60,000 nucleotides of DNA from Lineus longissimus (Eukaryota; Nemertea; Pilidiophora; Heteronemertea; Lineidae). Both the position numbers and the translations under genes were made by a program. Every line of letters begins with the position of its first letter. Position 1 is the first letter of the stretch. The DNA lies in contig NC_088312.1 in NCBI RefSeq assembly GCF_910592395.1, positions 20,097,292 to 20,157,291 of the forward strand. The letters run 5' to 3'. Below are positions 38,601 to 46,295 of the stretch, piece after piece. The notes beneath the pieces are model-generated. The model was not told where the DNA came from and did not search any database. It saw only the letters and a list, made by a program, of their open reading frames with translations.

Positions 38601-41600
38601 AGTCTAACTGGATCCATAGATTGCCCACCACAGCTCCTCTTGGTCTTAACATCATGGACAACTGGTCCTGGTAGATCAGACCTTACTTGTTGCGTCTCAA
38701 ACATGAAAAGTGAGAAATGATTATTTGTTACAAACATTATAATATTCATTTCAAGAATAACTTTTACATGAAGACATACAGAAGTAAAGTGGCCTCCCTG
38801 TCCTTCATTGTTGCAGACAAGGGGTATATCCTATCATGCCAAGCATGAATTATATTGTTTTGTCTTCAGCCCTGGCCCTGGCAGAAGGGACTGTAACAGG
38901 CACGAAACTGAAGAGGGATACTTGATAATATAACAAGGAGTTCTTTCTGAGAGTCAATGACCTCCTGAAAATAAACCCAGTGCTCTAACCAACAATATAC
39001 CACAGGCTAAATGATGAATAGAGGTATTTTTCTTTAACCAACCTTTTTCTGTGGAGACAGAAGCACAGGGAAGATACACCCTTCGCTAAACGTATCCTTG
39101 AGGAAGATACCGCCAACACTGATATCGAACTTGAAAGCACTTGTACGCGGCCGCGACTCAAAACCCATCTTGATGGACGAGCATTCGATCTCCATAATAC
39201 TCTGGTTCTTCTTGTCAGGGCCACAGTTAGAGTTAAAGATCTTGAAGGAGCCGGCCTCGAGACAGAAGTTGATGCGAGCGAAGACGATATCACGCCGAAG
39301 CAGCGTGTTGTTTTCTTCCGATTCTGCTAACATGTCGAAAACCTCCTGCTCTGCTTCCTCTGCAATGAAGAGGAGTGGAAAATGATTTTCAACTCATTGC
39401 ACAAACCTGATAACCTTGAACCCTGCCCATCTTGGACCCCCAATCAGGCTTTGTAGACTAGGTAGAATGCTCCTTCACAGTAAAACCGTTATATAGCTTG
39501 TGTATTATCCAGGTCAATCTCCTCAGTACTAGAATTGAGTCCCTCTGTTGAGACCAAATACAGATAGCCCTAATCACCTTCAAATACAGGCTTAGGCTGG
39601 TGAAAAGCACTGCTAAAAAGCCCAAAAATACAAGATCTAGCCTCACAACAGAATCTAAGTAATTTCCAAACTCACCTAATTCGGCTTCATCAATCTTTGC
39701 AACCTTTGGCGCTGGTGGCAAATCATCAGCGCTGCGACCTCCAATCGCATCTTCATAGAAAGAATCAGCCTCATTGTCATGGTTTTGATCCGCTGCCTCC
39801 GGCGATGCACCGTAGCCCGTCCATGTCCACCAGCGCTGTAGAACACCTCGATTATCCGAGGGAGATTTCACGGCAGGTTCCTCTTTTGATACCGGCTTGG
39901 GCTGCATGTCCTTCAGTTCCTTTGATGCTCGATCCATGGCCACTTCCCGCAGGATTTTCAATTCTTCAAACGTCAACGTCTCCTCCATGTAGTCTCGTAC
40001 AACCTGAACCACAATTGAATCTCTCATTTTTTCATAAAAACAAGAATCGGCAAGGATTACGTGACTTATGAAAAAAGTTTAAAGTTTTGGGCTTATAATC
40101 CGATATCAATAATCTGACCTCACACTTCAACCCTGGTGTATCATGAAATCATTCAGTAGAGTTTAGATGAGCAGCTTATTTAGTGCTACAGCATGAGCAC
40201 ACCGACCGGTGCCCTACAGCTGGGTGGAGTGTGGCAACTTAGACAGAGTGACACCTGAAGTCTCAAGCCAACTGTGGGGTTTTAACCAGGGACATAATGA
40301 CCTCAATTGCCTCTAAGAATGGATGCTCATTTTTGGTCAGATTTTGAAAATTCAAAGCTCTACTGAGAACTGAGGCATAGATCTTTCCATTTCTGGTGTG
40401 AAACTAAACCATTTTCAAGCAGAGAAAAAACCTGAGAAATAGGAGAAAAATCTCAAATGTCACAACCTTGTTTGAATGACCATTTGCAACCAAAATATTT
40501 TTATGAGCTTTATTTTATACAATTGAACCCAAAGTGATTTTCACATTGAAATTGCATAGCCAACCTTGTTTACCTTATATTTCTGTTCCACAGTTCCGCT
40601 GACGAGGTATTGCGTATAACCCTTCACATATATCACATTTTCCTTCGCTCTCTTCAGCATATAGTGCTTGGTACTTCGAATGCTCCTCTCTTGAATTGTA
40701 GTCAGATTGGCCTTTATGGCATACCACCACCAGCGGATTTTGCTGAGAAAAGTAAACATTTCACGATGAATAACAAGGAATAACAGACAAAGAAGCAGTA
40801 ATACACTAGAACCTCTCTATTAAGGACACCCTCGGGACTGACAAGTGCTGTCCTTAATAGAGAGGTGTCCTGATTAGAGAGGTCAAATTGAATGGAAATA
40901 ACCAATTAGGGACCAAAACTAGTGTCCTTAATAGAGAGGTGTCCGCTAACAGAGGTTCCACTGTACTGTAAAGCCCTTAGTAGGCCAACAGCCAATATGA
41001 TAGTTGTCCAAACTTGACTTACTTTTCTTTGAATTTAACCGTGGGTCTCCACTTCCGGTACTTCCTCCCCCGATCATATCTCTCGAACTCCTTAATCCAC
41101 GCAATGATCCCGAGATGCTGCACATCGCTCAGTGACAGTGGGATCTTCTCTAGTTTGATATCTAGTCCTATCCTAGGTGTCGCCACCGATCGCAGTGGTA
41201 GGGGCGTCGTGTAGCGTTTCATCTGGGCCTGGGCACTGACTGGTTGCACCATGTAATCATGTTGGGTGAACTCCTCACTTGAACTGGAAGAGTAGGCATC
41301 CATGTCTTTCTGTAAGGCGGCCTAAAAGAAACAACATTTCTGATCAATTAATCCTTTTGCACTTTTGCAAATGGCCCAGATCCAATAGTCCTGCACCTTG
41401 GCCAAGAAATTTTCAACCTCACCCAATCTGCAGAAAAAAATCAACCTCAAAATTCCTGCATACATCAGAGGGAAAGTAGTACATATTGCACGTCAATGTA
41501 AAGTGGGAGACAAGATCCACACAGTGAGCTACGCGTCATACAGGCTTAGTTCCCCGTCTTAAACTAAACAACATGTTGCTGCATGTTCCCTAGAAAAATA

Positions 41601-44550
41601 TCTTTAAAAGAAGTGACTTACAGCAAGATCCAAATGAGGCAGATCTCCAATGAGCTCAACACCATCATCCCAGTATATTGAAAAGTTCTGAAGATCCACA
41701 AGTTTATGCATCACATCTGAATTATCACGACTAACAAACTTAGGCACCTGAAATACCAGACATTTTTTCATTAGGTCTTTATATAAAGAATGGTATAAGG
41801 CAGCAATGACATAGTGGCAGTTAGACTGTCCAGTAAAATATATGTGTCCTTTTACTCTGAAAGTAGAGAACAGACTAGGGCTCCATCCAACTTCTTCCTG
41901 CCAATGAGTACTTGGTGACCAAATGCCTAAGAGGAGTGTCCCTTGATGTAAAGTAGGCAGGACTTTTGGCCAGAGCCAAAGTCACTTTTTGCCCATAAGA
42001 GCTCCTTGCCCTTTCCTTAAGGAGAAAATACGCCCCTTTCAAATCATGATAGAAGAACTCATTAGACTCACCCACTGTCCATCCGTACTCTGTGCTGAAA
42101 GACTTTTGATGATGATGCCACAGGCGAAGGTACTCCCTGGGACAGTGCAGTCATCCTCGTAACGTAAGTGCACATTATTGATTTGCAGCTAAAAATACAA
42201 AAGTAAATGAAACGAACGTAAGATTTTATCACTTGGTAATTTACAACATCCTGAAAATGCCTTACAGTCTACATTGACTTTCCATTTTGCAAGTTGCACC
42301 CTTGCAGATACTGGTAAGTGTCCTAGCTAACAAGTAACAGCTCCAGAGCCAGAGGTCACTGATAACATTTTACACTGATTATAACATTCGAAATGATTCC
42401 CTTGAAAACATTGGCCAAATTCATAAAGGGCGTTTAAGGGTTAGACGTGTGTAACTTCTCTCTAATCAGTTTCAGGGCCTATTCTGATTCATATTCTGTG
42501 AAGATTTACATGAAGGACCTGAACCTGTCTATTCAGTAGTTAAACGCTGTTTTGAACAAAACGCCCTTTGAATTTGGCCCTAAATGTCCCCAACGTTTGA
42601 GTTACCAGCAACTTACCTGTACATTTTCTATGATGTTAGTAGCCAGTGAGGTTCCATACGCTAGCCACGATTGCCCTGCTTGTTGTTGAGATTTGTCAGA
42701 CCTTTGACCCTGGAAGTACACATATACATCCTATCAACTGCCCCAGTGTCTTTTTTGAAACTACTGAATTTTAGTCAAAAAGCCACACAGCCTTCAGCCA
42801 ACTTGTGTTTGTCTATTGGCAATTGTTTTTAAAAGTATTTTGAAAGATCTCTGTCAGAAAAGAATGATATACAAAAGCAAACTTGAATCATATTGTGACA
42901 AAAATTATACAGCCTTACCTGCCATTTTGCTTCTAAGGCATCGAGCTGGGCCTTCTTGGCACTGATATCGTGAGCTTTTGCTTTTTCTTCATCATACTAA
43001 AATAAGAATTAGAGAACCGTCAAAGCTGATACCAAGCACCAAATAAACTGAATATAGCGCTATCTCCAATTAGCATGGAAAGTACACGAATTACTGCACC
43101 AACTTGCAGATTCGTGGGCCTACTCTGCCATTAAGGTAGGAAGATGTATTTTTAAAAAATAAAATTGTTATTGCCGAGACAGGCAATAGATTTTACTCCT
43201 GACTGCTACAATGATATTTTAAAGTATATCTGAGAAATTTCGATTACAAAACAACATGACTTACCTCTCTATTTTCGATGGGTCCAGCGACGAGGTACAA
43301 ATTATCAATTGATATCACCCATGGTTCGCTTCTCAACTGCCTGACGGGTATTTTCAGGGTGATGCGGCCTACATAGCCCGACTTCACCTCCAAGGGTAGG
43401 TCCAGTGACTTGAGGGCATCCTTCTTTAGGGGGAGGTTCTCTAGCTCCACAGCTCCTGAAAGTATTAAGCAAAAGTGCAAGATTGAACAGGGGAGGGGGA
43501 TGTCTAAGTTGAAAGGCTTCAAGTAGTCCATGCAAATTGTAAAAGATTTTGAATTATCCATTTTACCAATCTGTCTAAGAAGACCATTTCTAAATATTCA
43601 ATTTAAGCTTTATTATACTGTATGAGCTGCAATTAGTTGCTGAATAAAAATCTGGCCCTTTTCTGATTTCGCGCAGCAGCCACTATTCACTTGATGCCAC
43701 TTGATTGATTAATTCAGTTGGTTAGTCAATGGATGGGCAACACCAGGTTTTCAGATGATCATGACATCATGTTTCAGCATGTGGCCCTAAACCTGAAGTC
43801 GATGTAGTGACTAATCCAGTCTAATGAATTGGTCTTAGACCGGTGAAACTAGAGTATATTAGATGGCCTGGCTCACTTGAGTACACCTGTCCTATAAAAC
43901 AACATCATAGAAGTATAATATGTTCAATCAATATGATAACAAAAGCTGGGACATACAGTAAACATTAAAACTGTCAATGCTGTCATAATGACTTGTACTG
44001 TAACATAACTGAAATGGCACAGTGCCAAGAAGGCCTATTTCAACTCTTGATACTATAACAAACACTGTAACAATGCCAAGTTTCATTTTCATAATGTCAT
44101 TTCTAAACGATGTAGAGTTCATCGAAATCTGAAAGTAATTATCTTGGATTCTCATCTGTCTGTATCAGCAATTATGTGACCAGTCATAATTGAACAGGAC
44201 AGTGGAGTCCATCCTACAGTACAGGTCAGAAAAAAGTGCAGGAAAACTGAAAGAAATTTCACAATACGCCAAATTGAAAATTGTGAAAAAAAATTTCTTG
44301 AAATGTTTGTGTACTGTATACCACCACTCGCCAAACATTGAGAGACATTTTTAACATTACAATCTCAGTCTAACTCTAACCTAAAATTTGGTGTCCATAT
44401 TACCAAAACTTAATAATGATTGATATATGTAGGATTCCAACTGTTGACCTTACCTTGTAATAAACCGATTGAAAGCTGATCTGTGTTGAGATTCTCCAAA
44501 TATTCCCCAACGTACGTGTTCAACACCCATGCTGCCAGGCCTTCAAGCAT
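222..44550 (-). CDS. VPS13D: VPS13D orthologue (bridge-like lipid transfer protein), 65 coding exons, C-terminus off the left edge
   Basis: VPS13D is a very large cytosolic protein that carries lipids through a long hydrophobic groove at ER, mitochondria, peroxisome and Golgi contacts; in animals it is needed for mitochondrial shape and clearance. The minus strand encodes collinear matches to the human protein from the N-terminus ([20 protein letters not shown]) to the C-terminal region. Individual exon coordinates are given in the seven block entries below. All 64 introns are GT-AG and phase-consistent, and coding bases in the window total 13665 (4555 codons); human VPS13D is about 4390 residues. 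The start is the ATG at 44550-44548, eight bases inside an exon preceded by a ttctttcag-like acceptor, so a 5' UTR exon lies upstream. No frameshift or internal stop was found. Motifs such as [12 protein letters not shown] and the ricin-like segment identify VPS13D rather than VPS13A, B or C. Exon edges are hand-derived and could be off by a base. Confidence 0.96.
535..790 (+). repeat. tRNA-derived SINE
   Basis: Head has an A-box-like tagcctagtggttaacg and B-box-like gatccc. The tail (ggttccttgtacccgagtgc and on) recurs inverted near 31690-31895, which supports a dispersed family. Confidence 0.5.
1051..1228. mobile_element. Pogo-type MITE, full length (178 bp)
   Basis: Begins CAGTAGACCCTC after TA (1049-1050) and ends GAGGTTCCACTG before TA (1229-1230). 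The body repeats 'ccttaatagagaggt'. Same family as the copies at 15333, 37112 and 40804. Confidence 0.65.
2702..3763. mobile_element. 1.06-kb pogo-type element, TA-flanked
   Basis: Left end CAGTGGAACCCCGGT follows TA (2700-2701); right end ACCGGGGTTCCACTG precedes TA (3764-3765). Inside both ends are repeated gcgaccac/acgaccac motifs (likely sub-terminal binding sites). CAGTRGAACC ends with TA duplications are typical of pogo/Tigger-type Tc1-mariner elements. No transposase is visible. Confidence 0.65.
3780..4140 (+). repeat. tRNA-derived SINE, second family
   Basis: Head agtggcatagaggttagagt resembles a tRNA A box, followed by a weak B box. Further on it shares gccatggcaagcaaaagacc-type sequence with 36740-36955 and a tail with 12400-12545. 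Confidence 0.5.
4142..9662 (-). CDS. VPS13D: VPS13D exons 49-60: rest of adaptor-binding domain and ricin-like lectin segment
   Basis: Exons: 9662-9518, 9299-9124, 8731-8529, 8375-8219, 7333-6997, 6831-6750, 6551-6391, 6108-5983, 5705-5556, 5135-4983, 4648-4512, 4397-4142, covering about residues 3556-4250. Exons 49-52 finish the adaptor-binding domain ([54 protein letters not shown]). Exon 53 (about residues 3783-3895) has the [20 protein letters not shown] segment and a later QTWRF, two Q-x-W signatures typical of the ricin B-type beta-trefoil described in VPS13D. Exons 55-60 return to groove sequence ([60 protein letters not shown]). The intron between exons 52 and 53 is filled by a satellite that runs to within about 10 bases of the exon 52 donor. 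Confidence 0.94.
5277..5376. mobile_element. 100-bp MITE with about 30-bp inverted ends
   Basis: Left actttgaacagtggggcaac and right caccccactgttcaaagt are inverse ends; the inner sections ggaacacc/gggtgttc also pair. Located between VPS13D exons 57 and 58. Confidence 0.55.
7462..8209 (+). repeat. Satellite of 20/21/29-bp units inside a VPS13D intron
   Basis: Units are variants of tgtcaatacatgtactactt: a 20-bp form (..actctg.. or ..actatg..), a 21-bp form (..acttctg..) and a 29-bp form with an extra catcaata. Roughly 30-35 units are present. A mixed block is repeated exactly 230 bp apart (from 7631 and 7861), which is a higher-order repeat. Each unit contains the palindrome tacatgta. The array ends only about 10 bases before the exon 52 donor. 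Confidence 0.9.
9979..10044. mobile_element. Short pogo-type relic
   Basis: Inverted ends acacctctctattagggac and gtccttgatagagaggttct enclose about 25 bases. Confidence 0.45.
10850..11050 (-). repeat. SINE with conserved central core
   Basis: The minus strand tRNA-like head (ggcagagtggttagagcgct) is followed by a core that reads ttaagtgccttgctcaagga on the plus strand, a motif that recurs in SINE central domains of several animal groups. Confidence 0.55.
12400..12545 (+). repeat. SINE-tail-like copy
   Basis: Shares gtgcctaa, aaaacgctcatcc and ctggaggagaagaaat with 4018-4135 in order. It ends just left of VPS13D exon 48. Confidence 0.4.
12593..20542 (-). CDS. VPS13D: VPS13D exons 39-48: first part of the adaptor-binding (VAB/SHR-BD) domain
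   Basis: Exons: 20542-20434, 19997-19875, 18073-17941, 17572-17438, 17239-17086, 16543-16333, 15736-15520, 15182-15003, 13235-13015, 12676-12593, covering about residues 3034-3555. The VPS13 adaptor-binding domain is a beta-rich repeat array that recruits the protein to organelles. It starts at [17 protein letters not shown] in exon 40 and continues through [67 protein letters not shown] and [17 protein letters not shown]; the Asn in the xxN repeat signatures (IRNHTG, VIENLL, LINKSG) is visible. Exon 40 has a strong acceptor (ttattttcag, AG at 19999-19998) and a weaker in-frame one 30 bases downstream. The stronger site is part of a 150-bp tandem repeat that makes up the whole preceding intron. 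Confidence 0.94.
13630..13935 (+). CDS. THAP zinc-finger protein fragment inside the Kolobok-like element
   Basis: 101 codons from ATG to stop. Residues 1-63 fit the THAP C2CH zinc finger: Cys4, Cys9, Cys59 and His62 (C-x4-C-x49-C-x2-H), with the conserved Pro29 and Trp40 between. THAP domains bind DNA, and in transposons they recognise the element ends. After the finger the sequence becomes unremarkable and ends, so this is either one exon of a longer gene or a truncated transposase. It is on the strand opposite to VPS13D, inside its intron. Confidence 0.65.
   Translation: MVYCVAPNCVKDSTKNNRMTDGTHFHEFPKPVERERRKLWIRKCKRLECWKPGPSAKLCSDHFIDTDYHMKPDICIQLNIKCHLLKTAVLTMSIAFNARGC
14330..14482 (-). 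CDS. Small acidic ORF (50 codons) in the Kolobok-like element
   Basis: Starts ATG at 14482 and stops at 14330. The product is rich in Ser/Glu/Asp ([20 protein letters not shown] at its start) and contains a PYMFEPL motif in the middle. Similar PYxFEP segments start proteins with a P2X7-type C-terminal zinc domain that have been found in some Kolobok elements; that relation is inferred from the motif only and no zinc-binding part follows here. The frame stays open from a plausible start and faces the THAP gene. Confidence 0.4.
   Translation of the reverse strand: MASAYSSESESSEFEDVLVDTEGYLNVEPYMFEPLISLDHNESDHSDESD
15333..15484. mobile_element. Pogo-type MITE, 5'-truncated
   Basis: Joins the family consensus at actgacaagtactgtcc and runs to a slightly mutated end ggaggttccactata. 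The left inverted repeat is missing. Confidence 0.55.
16138..16172. promoter_or_regulatory. Palindromic CRE-like cluster in an intron
   Basis: Contains a perfect TGACGTCA (16158-16165) and a half-matching cgacgtcatgac beside it, forming a 28-base inverted repeat. Binding by CREB/ATF is only a possibility. Confidence 0.25.
17278..17330. mobile_element. Pogo-type MITE end fragment
   Basis: TA followed by CAGCAGAACCTCCCTAAGG; only the left end of the family is present. Confidence 0.4.
19430..19605 (-). repeat. tRNA-derived SINE copy
   Basis: Minus strand agagtggcatagtgtgagag and ggttcaaagc mark degraded A and B boxes of the second SINE family. Confidence 0.4.
19964..20413 (-). repeat. Three tandem 150-bp copies forming VPS13D intron 39 and the start of exon 40
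   Basis: Copies 19964-20113, 20114-20263 and 20264-20413 differ by only a few bases. On the minus strand each has the same pyrimidine tract and ttattttcag acceptor (AG ending at 19998, 20148, 20298). The copy nearest the exon also includes about 34 bases of exon 40. The intron is only 436 bp, so the triplication makes up nearly all of it. Confidence 0.92.
20764..25093 (-). CDS. VPS13D: VPS13D exons 29-38: groove region; the UBA segment is not found
   Basis: Exons: 25093-24851, 24717-24492, 24265-24038, 23683-23559, 23242-23141, 22882-22643, 22363-22246, 21693-21523, 21285-21168, 20831-20764, covering about residues 2488-3033. Landmarks are [76 protein letters not shown] and [17 protein letters not shown]. 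In human VPS13D a ubiquitin-associated (UBA) domain lies between the segments matched by exons 35 and 36. Here those exons join directly in phase (G + AT gives Asp) and no UBA-like sequence was seen in the 552-bp intron between them on the minus strand. Confidence 0.94.
25555..30907 (-). CDS. VPS13D: VPS13D exons 23-28: central region with two very long exons
   Basis: Exons: 30907-29086 (1822 bp), 28844-28694, 28424-28241, 27859-27607, 27311-27131, 26562-25555 (1008 bp), covering about residues 1288-2487. Landmarks are [14 protein letters not shown] at the start of exon 23, [48 protein letters not shown] (human has INLQ-like TLQTWVVILDFFGIG), [20 protein letters not shown] and [20 protein letters not shown]. 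Exon 28 contains a long disordered Ser/Asn/Glu-rich insert (about residues 2200-2400) that matches the human sequence only at its ends. The intron between exons 27 and 28 holds the short hammerhead-bearing insertion. The two long exons contrast with the 70-330 bp size of the others. Confidence 0.95.
26820..26950 (+). mobile_element. 131-bp insertion with hammerhead motif and 18-bp target duplication
   Basis: Flanks catactttttcatggaga occur at 26802-26819 and 26951-26968, an exact 18-bp duplication. The insert has no coding capacity and carries the hammerhead-like core described at 26835-26889. Its size and long target duplication suggest retroposition by a non-LTR or Penelope-type machinery. 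Confidence 0.65.
26835..26889 (+). ncRNA. Hammerhead ribozyme-like motif
   Basis: CTGATGA at 26840-26846, perfect stem II GCCT/AGGC (26847-26850 with 26870-26873, including the normal G-C closing pair), GAAA at 26874-26877, palindromic ACGCGT, and GTC ending at 26883. Stem I pairs CCA (26837-26839) with TGG (26884-26886) and may extend past one mismatch. All invariant core positions I can check are present. It lies antisense to VPS13D. Confidence 0.6.
28541..28645 (-). repeat. Tail-only copy of the third SINE family
   Basis: Shares acactctttacttccaaa, gagaaggca and aactagctggc with 33863-33955. The tRNA head is missing. Confidence 0.45.
31688..31895 (-). repeat. SINE copy, same family as 535-790
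   Basis: On the minus strand it shares gagaacccaggattgtattt, ctttcaaggaact and ccttgtacctgagtg with the 535-790 element in the same order. A shorter tail-like piece may lie at 32360-32450. Confidence 0.5.
31931..38358 (-). CDS. VPS13D: VPS13D exons 11-22: repeating beta-groove region
   Basis: Exons: 38358-38174, 37843-37719, 37069-36978, 36626-36470, 36276-36129, 35790-35659, 35395-35305, 35077-34902, 33846-33746, 33228-33063, 32906-32506, 32203-31931, covering about residues 606-1287. Landmarks shared with human VPS13D are [75 protein letters not shown] and [20 protein letters not shown]. The region between exon 14 and exon 16, where the human protein has its phosphorylated FFAT motif (core YKTPLA) for binding VAP, encodes a different Gly/Ser/acidic stretch here with no obvious FFAT core. 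Exon 21 begins with a Ser-Pro-Gln repeat that is low in complexity. The introns hold the retrozyme-like insertion, a Penelope-like fragment, SINEs and a hairpin MITE. Confidence 0.94.
33863..34033 (-). repeat. tRNA-derived SINE, third family
   Basis: Minus strand gatggcctcgtgcttaggtg then ggttcaagccc (clear B box). Its tail (tagctggcagct...tacactctttacttcc on the plus strand) recurs at 28541-28645. Confidence 0.5.
34562..34732. repeat. 171-bp near-perfect palindrome (hairpin MITE)
   Basis: Arms of about 80 bases (34562-34642 and 34650-34732) are inverse complements with a few mismatches, separated by under 10 bases. Transcribed from either strand it would fold into one long hairpin. It lies in a VPS13D intron (34901-33847). 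No target duplication could be fixed with certainty. Confidence 0.75.
36740..36955 (-). repeat. tRNA-derived SINE, second family
   Basis: Minus strand head: cagtggcatagtagttagag, then a good B box gggttcgactc. The best-preserved Pol III promoter of this family in the window. In the VPS13D intron between exons 13 and 14. Confidence 0.55.
37112..37260. mobile_element. Degenerate pogo-type MITE
   Basis: Shares aatagagagg, aattgaatggaaac and tagtgtccttag with the family in the same order; both ends are eroded. Confidence 0.45.
37315..37693 (+). mobile_element. Retrozyme-like insertion with hammerhead motif and 17-bp target duplication
   Basis: The insertion is flanked by tatcatgtaacaattgt at 37298-37314 and 37694-37710. 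A 45-bp segment (37310-37354) recurs at 37652-37696, so the insertion is one 342-bp unit plus a partial second copy. A hammerhead-like core lies at 37572-37616. This fits the layout of metazoan retrozymes (short tandem units with hammerhead ribozymes mobilised by retroelement machinery). No protein is encoded. Confidence 0.65.
37572..37616 (+). ncRNA. Hammerhead ribozyme-like motif (type I, short palindromic stem III)
   Basis: Core boxes are CTGATGA (37578-37584) and GAAA (37599-37602), followed by palindromic ACGCGCGT and the cleavage triplet GTC ending at 37610. Stem I is CCACC/GGTGG (37573-37577 with 37611-37615). Stem II is GCC/GGC with an A-A mismatch where a G-C pair is normal, so activity may be reduced. 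Short stem III palindromes are known from Penelope- and retrozyme-type hammerheads that act as dimers. Confidence 0.6.
38379..38703 (+). mobile_element. Penelope-like element fragment, 19-bp target duplication
   Basis: The flanks tgaaaagtgagaaatgatt at 38360-38378 and 38704-38722 mark an insertion of 325 bp. From 38480 to 38674 the plus strand reads as a C-terminal fragment: [10 protein letters not shown], then an in-frame TGA at 38588, then ESNWIHRL and APLGLNIMD, ending at TAG. The HFN...W(I)..L.T..P.GLN pattern resembles the end of GIY-YIG-containing Penelope-like polymerases. It is 5'-truncated and broken by the stop. Confidence 0.5.
39043..44550 (-). CDS. VPS13D: VPS13D exons 1-10: chorein N-terminal lipid-transfer entry
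   Basis: Exons: 44550-44454 (coding part; exon from 44558), 43455-43265, 42996-42919, 42709-42617, 42188-42072, 41747-41622, 41321-41023, 40742-40574, 40003-39676, 39359-39043. These encode about residues 1-605. Exons 1-2 give the chorein_N domain ([20 protein letters not shown]), the end of the lipid groove that docks at the donor membrane. Exon 5 has the family-typical LRYEDD, and exon 8 the [10 protein letters not shown] segment. Exon 9 carries [10 protein letters not shown] followed by an acidic, low-complexity stretch (about residues 430-500) unlike the human one. Exon 3 (26 codons) is charged and probably coiled-coil. Introns here are 270 to 1000 bp. The intron between exons 7 and 8 carries a pogo-type MITE. 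Confidence 0.95.
40804..40963. mobile_element. Pogo-type MITE (160 bp)
   Basis: Starts CACTAGAACCTC after TA and ends GAGGTTCCACTG before TA. Closely matches the 1051-1228 copy over its whole length. Confidence 0.65.
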
Positions 44551-46295
44551 ACTAGCATCTGAAAGATCAAATCAGACTATCATCAAAACACACATTCAAA
44601 TTATCACCCACCACGGTCCAAGGCAGACAATACAATGCGTATAAGTATTCTGGAGAGATAATGCCGTAACAAACCAAATGAGACCAGCCAAATGGCATGC
44701 ATTGGACAACACTAGACCAGATGTTCACATTCATGAAGATCACCAAAATATATCGAATCCATTCATCCACTTCATCATGCGACCAGACAAGACCACAATG
44801 GTACGCATTTTATAATTTTATACAGGAACAAGGAACCCACCCTATTCGGATTGGTCATTTCTTGTTCAATCCAGGACTAGAAATAAAGCCAAGGCACCAA
44901 GGCCATTTGCTCCTGGTACCCACACGACATTTTCATTTGGCCATGTTCCCAATTACAGCTCGGCCACTTCTGCTAAGAGCAGCCCCTGGCAGTTTTGTGG
45001 CGCTCTCTGTTTCAGCCTGGAGGCCCGAACAAGCTGCTTATAGCACTAGCAGCTGGAAAGTGCAGGTTTATATTTTTAACCTGATCTCCCCAGAATTCCC
45101 TCAATACTTCGATCGCTAAACGTTGAGAATACTGCATCACAAGGTCGGAAATCAATATCTGGTCATTATAGATTTTCACATTATTGTTGTAACTCCACAA
45201 ACGCGGCTAAGATCGTGTTGTCTGTGCTAATCACTTACTTTGTCTTTATATGCAACAAATGTAGCAAAATATCAAAGGTTTCCTCATCAATATTTGCTTT
45301 AACCTATTCATTCAAGAGTTTGAACACAACAAGGTCATTTCGGGGCTAAAATTGAGAATTCGTGGACATAGCGAGATGGCAAACCTATTATGGCTGTCCA
45401 CGAAGTTACATTTACATTCATCCATAAATTGTATAAACAAGATGACCCAGGTGCAATGGTGCACATTATACAAGGTGCAAACCAATTTTCACATAAATGA
45501 AAGTCTGGCTGCTCGGTATTTTTGCATGTATTTCCGATCAAAACCCGGGATAGGAGCCGGTTTCATAAGAACAATTTTCAAATTTTGTACTGCTTCTGAC
45601 AACTTGACCTTAAGCCTTGCAATACGACAAACTTAAGATTGACAAGGGTGTACATGTAACACCCCACCCTTTTTTCATAACTTAATATCAATCGCCCTCG
45701 CTGCTCCCTTGGCCTTGAATTGAAGGATCTCAATTGTCAATCAAGTCCATGAGAAAACAAGACACAAATGACAAGCTAGGGAGTGAGGATGAGTCACACA
45801 CTGTATGCATGATGACATTTACTTGTAGAATGATATGCGTGAACACAACCACACACATGTTTTATCAGCAGAACACCTGGCAGTATAACACCTTAAAGTA
45901 TCAAAGCATACAGACGAGGCACAGATGAAATTTAAATGAGATTTTCATCAATGTTTATAAATAAACCTCTGTCATCAAAATGATTCACAGTCACGTGGCT
46001 CAGATGAGACTATTGAGTGAAAACTAGACTCAGGCACTTTGGGATTATTGCATCACACTTGCTTCACTGTGTTCGTTGAGAAAAGCTCCAAAAACTGCCC
46101 TTCTGACAGTGCTGTTGATATTTCTCTACATGTAGATAACATTATGAGGAAAACTCATGATGTTTGGCTGCTATACGCCCTTCTACCATTATACCATACA
46201 GCAAACCATTGTAAACAGTAACCCGTCATCTCTGTTGAGCGCTAGCCGCTAGTAGGTCTAACGTTGCACGATATTGTATCGCCACTTCTGTGTTA

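Noticed and set aside
44697-45119. 140-codon plus-strand frame in the intergenic region
   Set aside because: No recognisable motif, no splice or promoter support, and composition like surrounding non-coding DNA.
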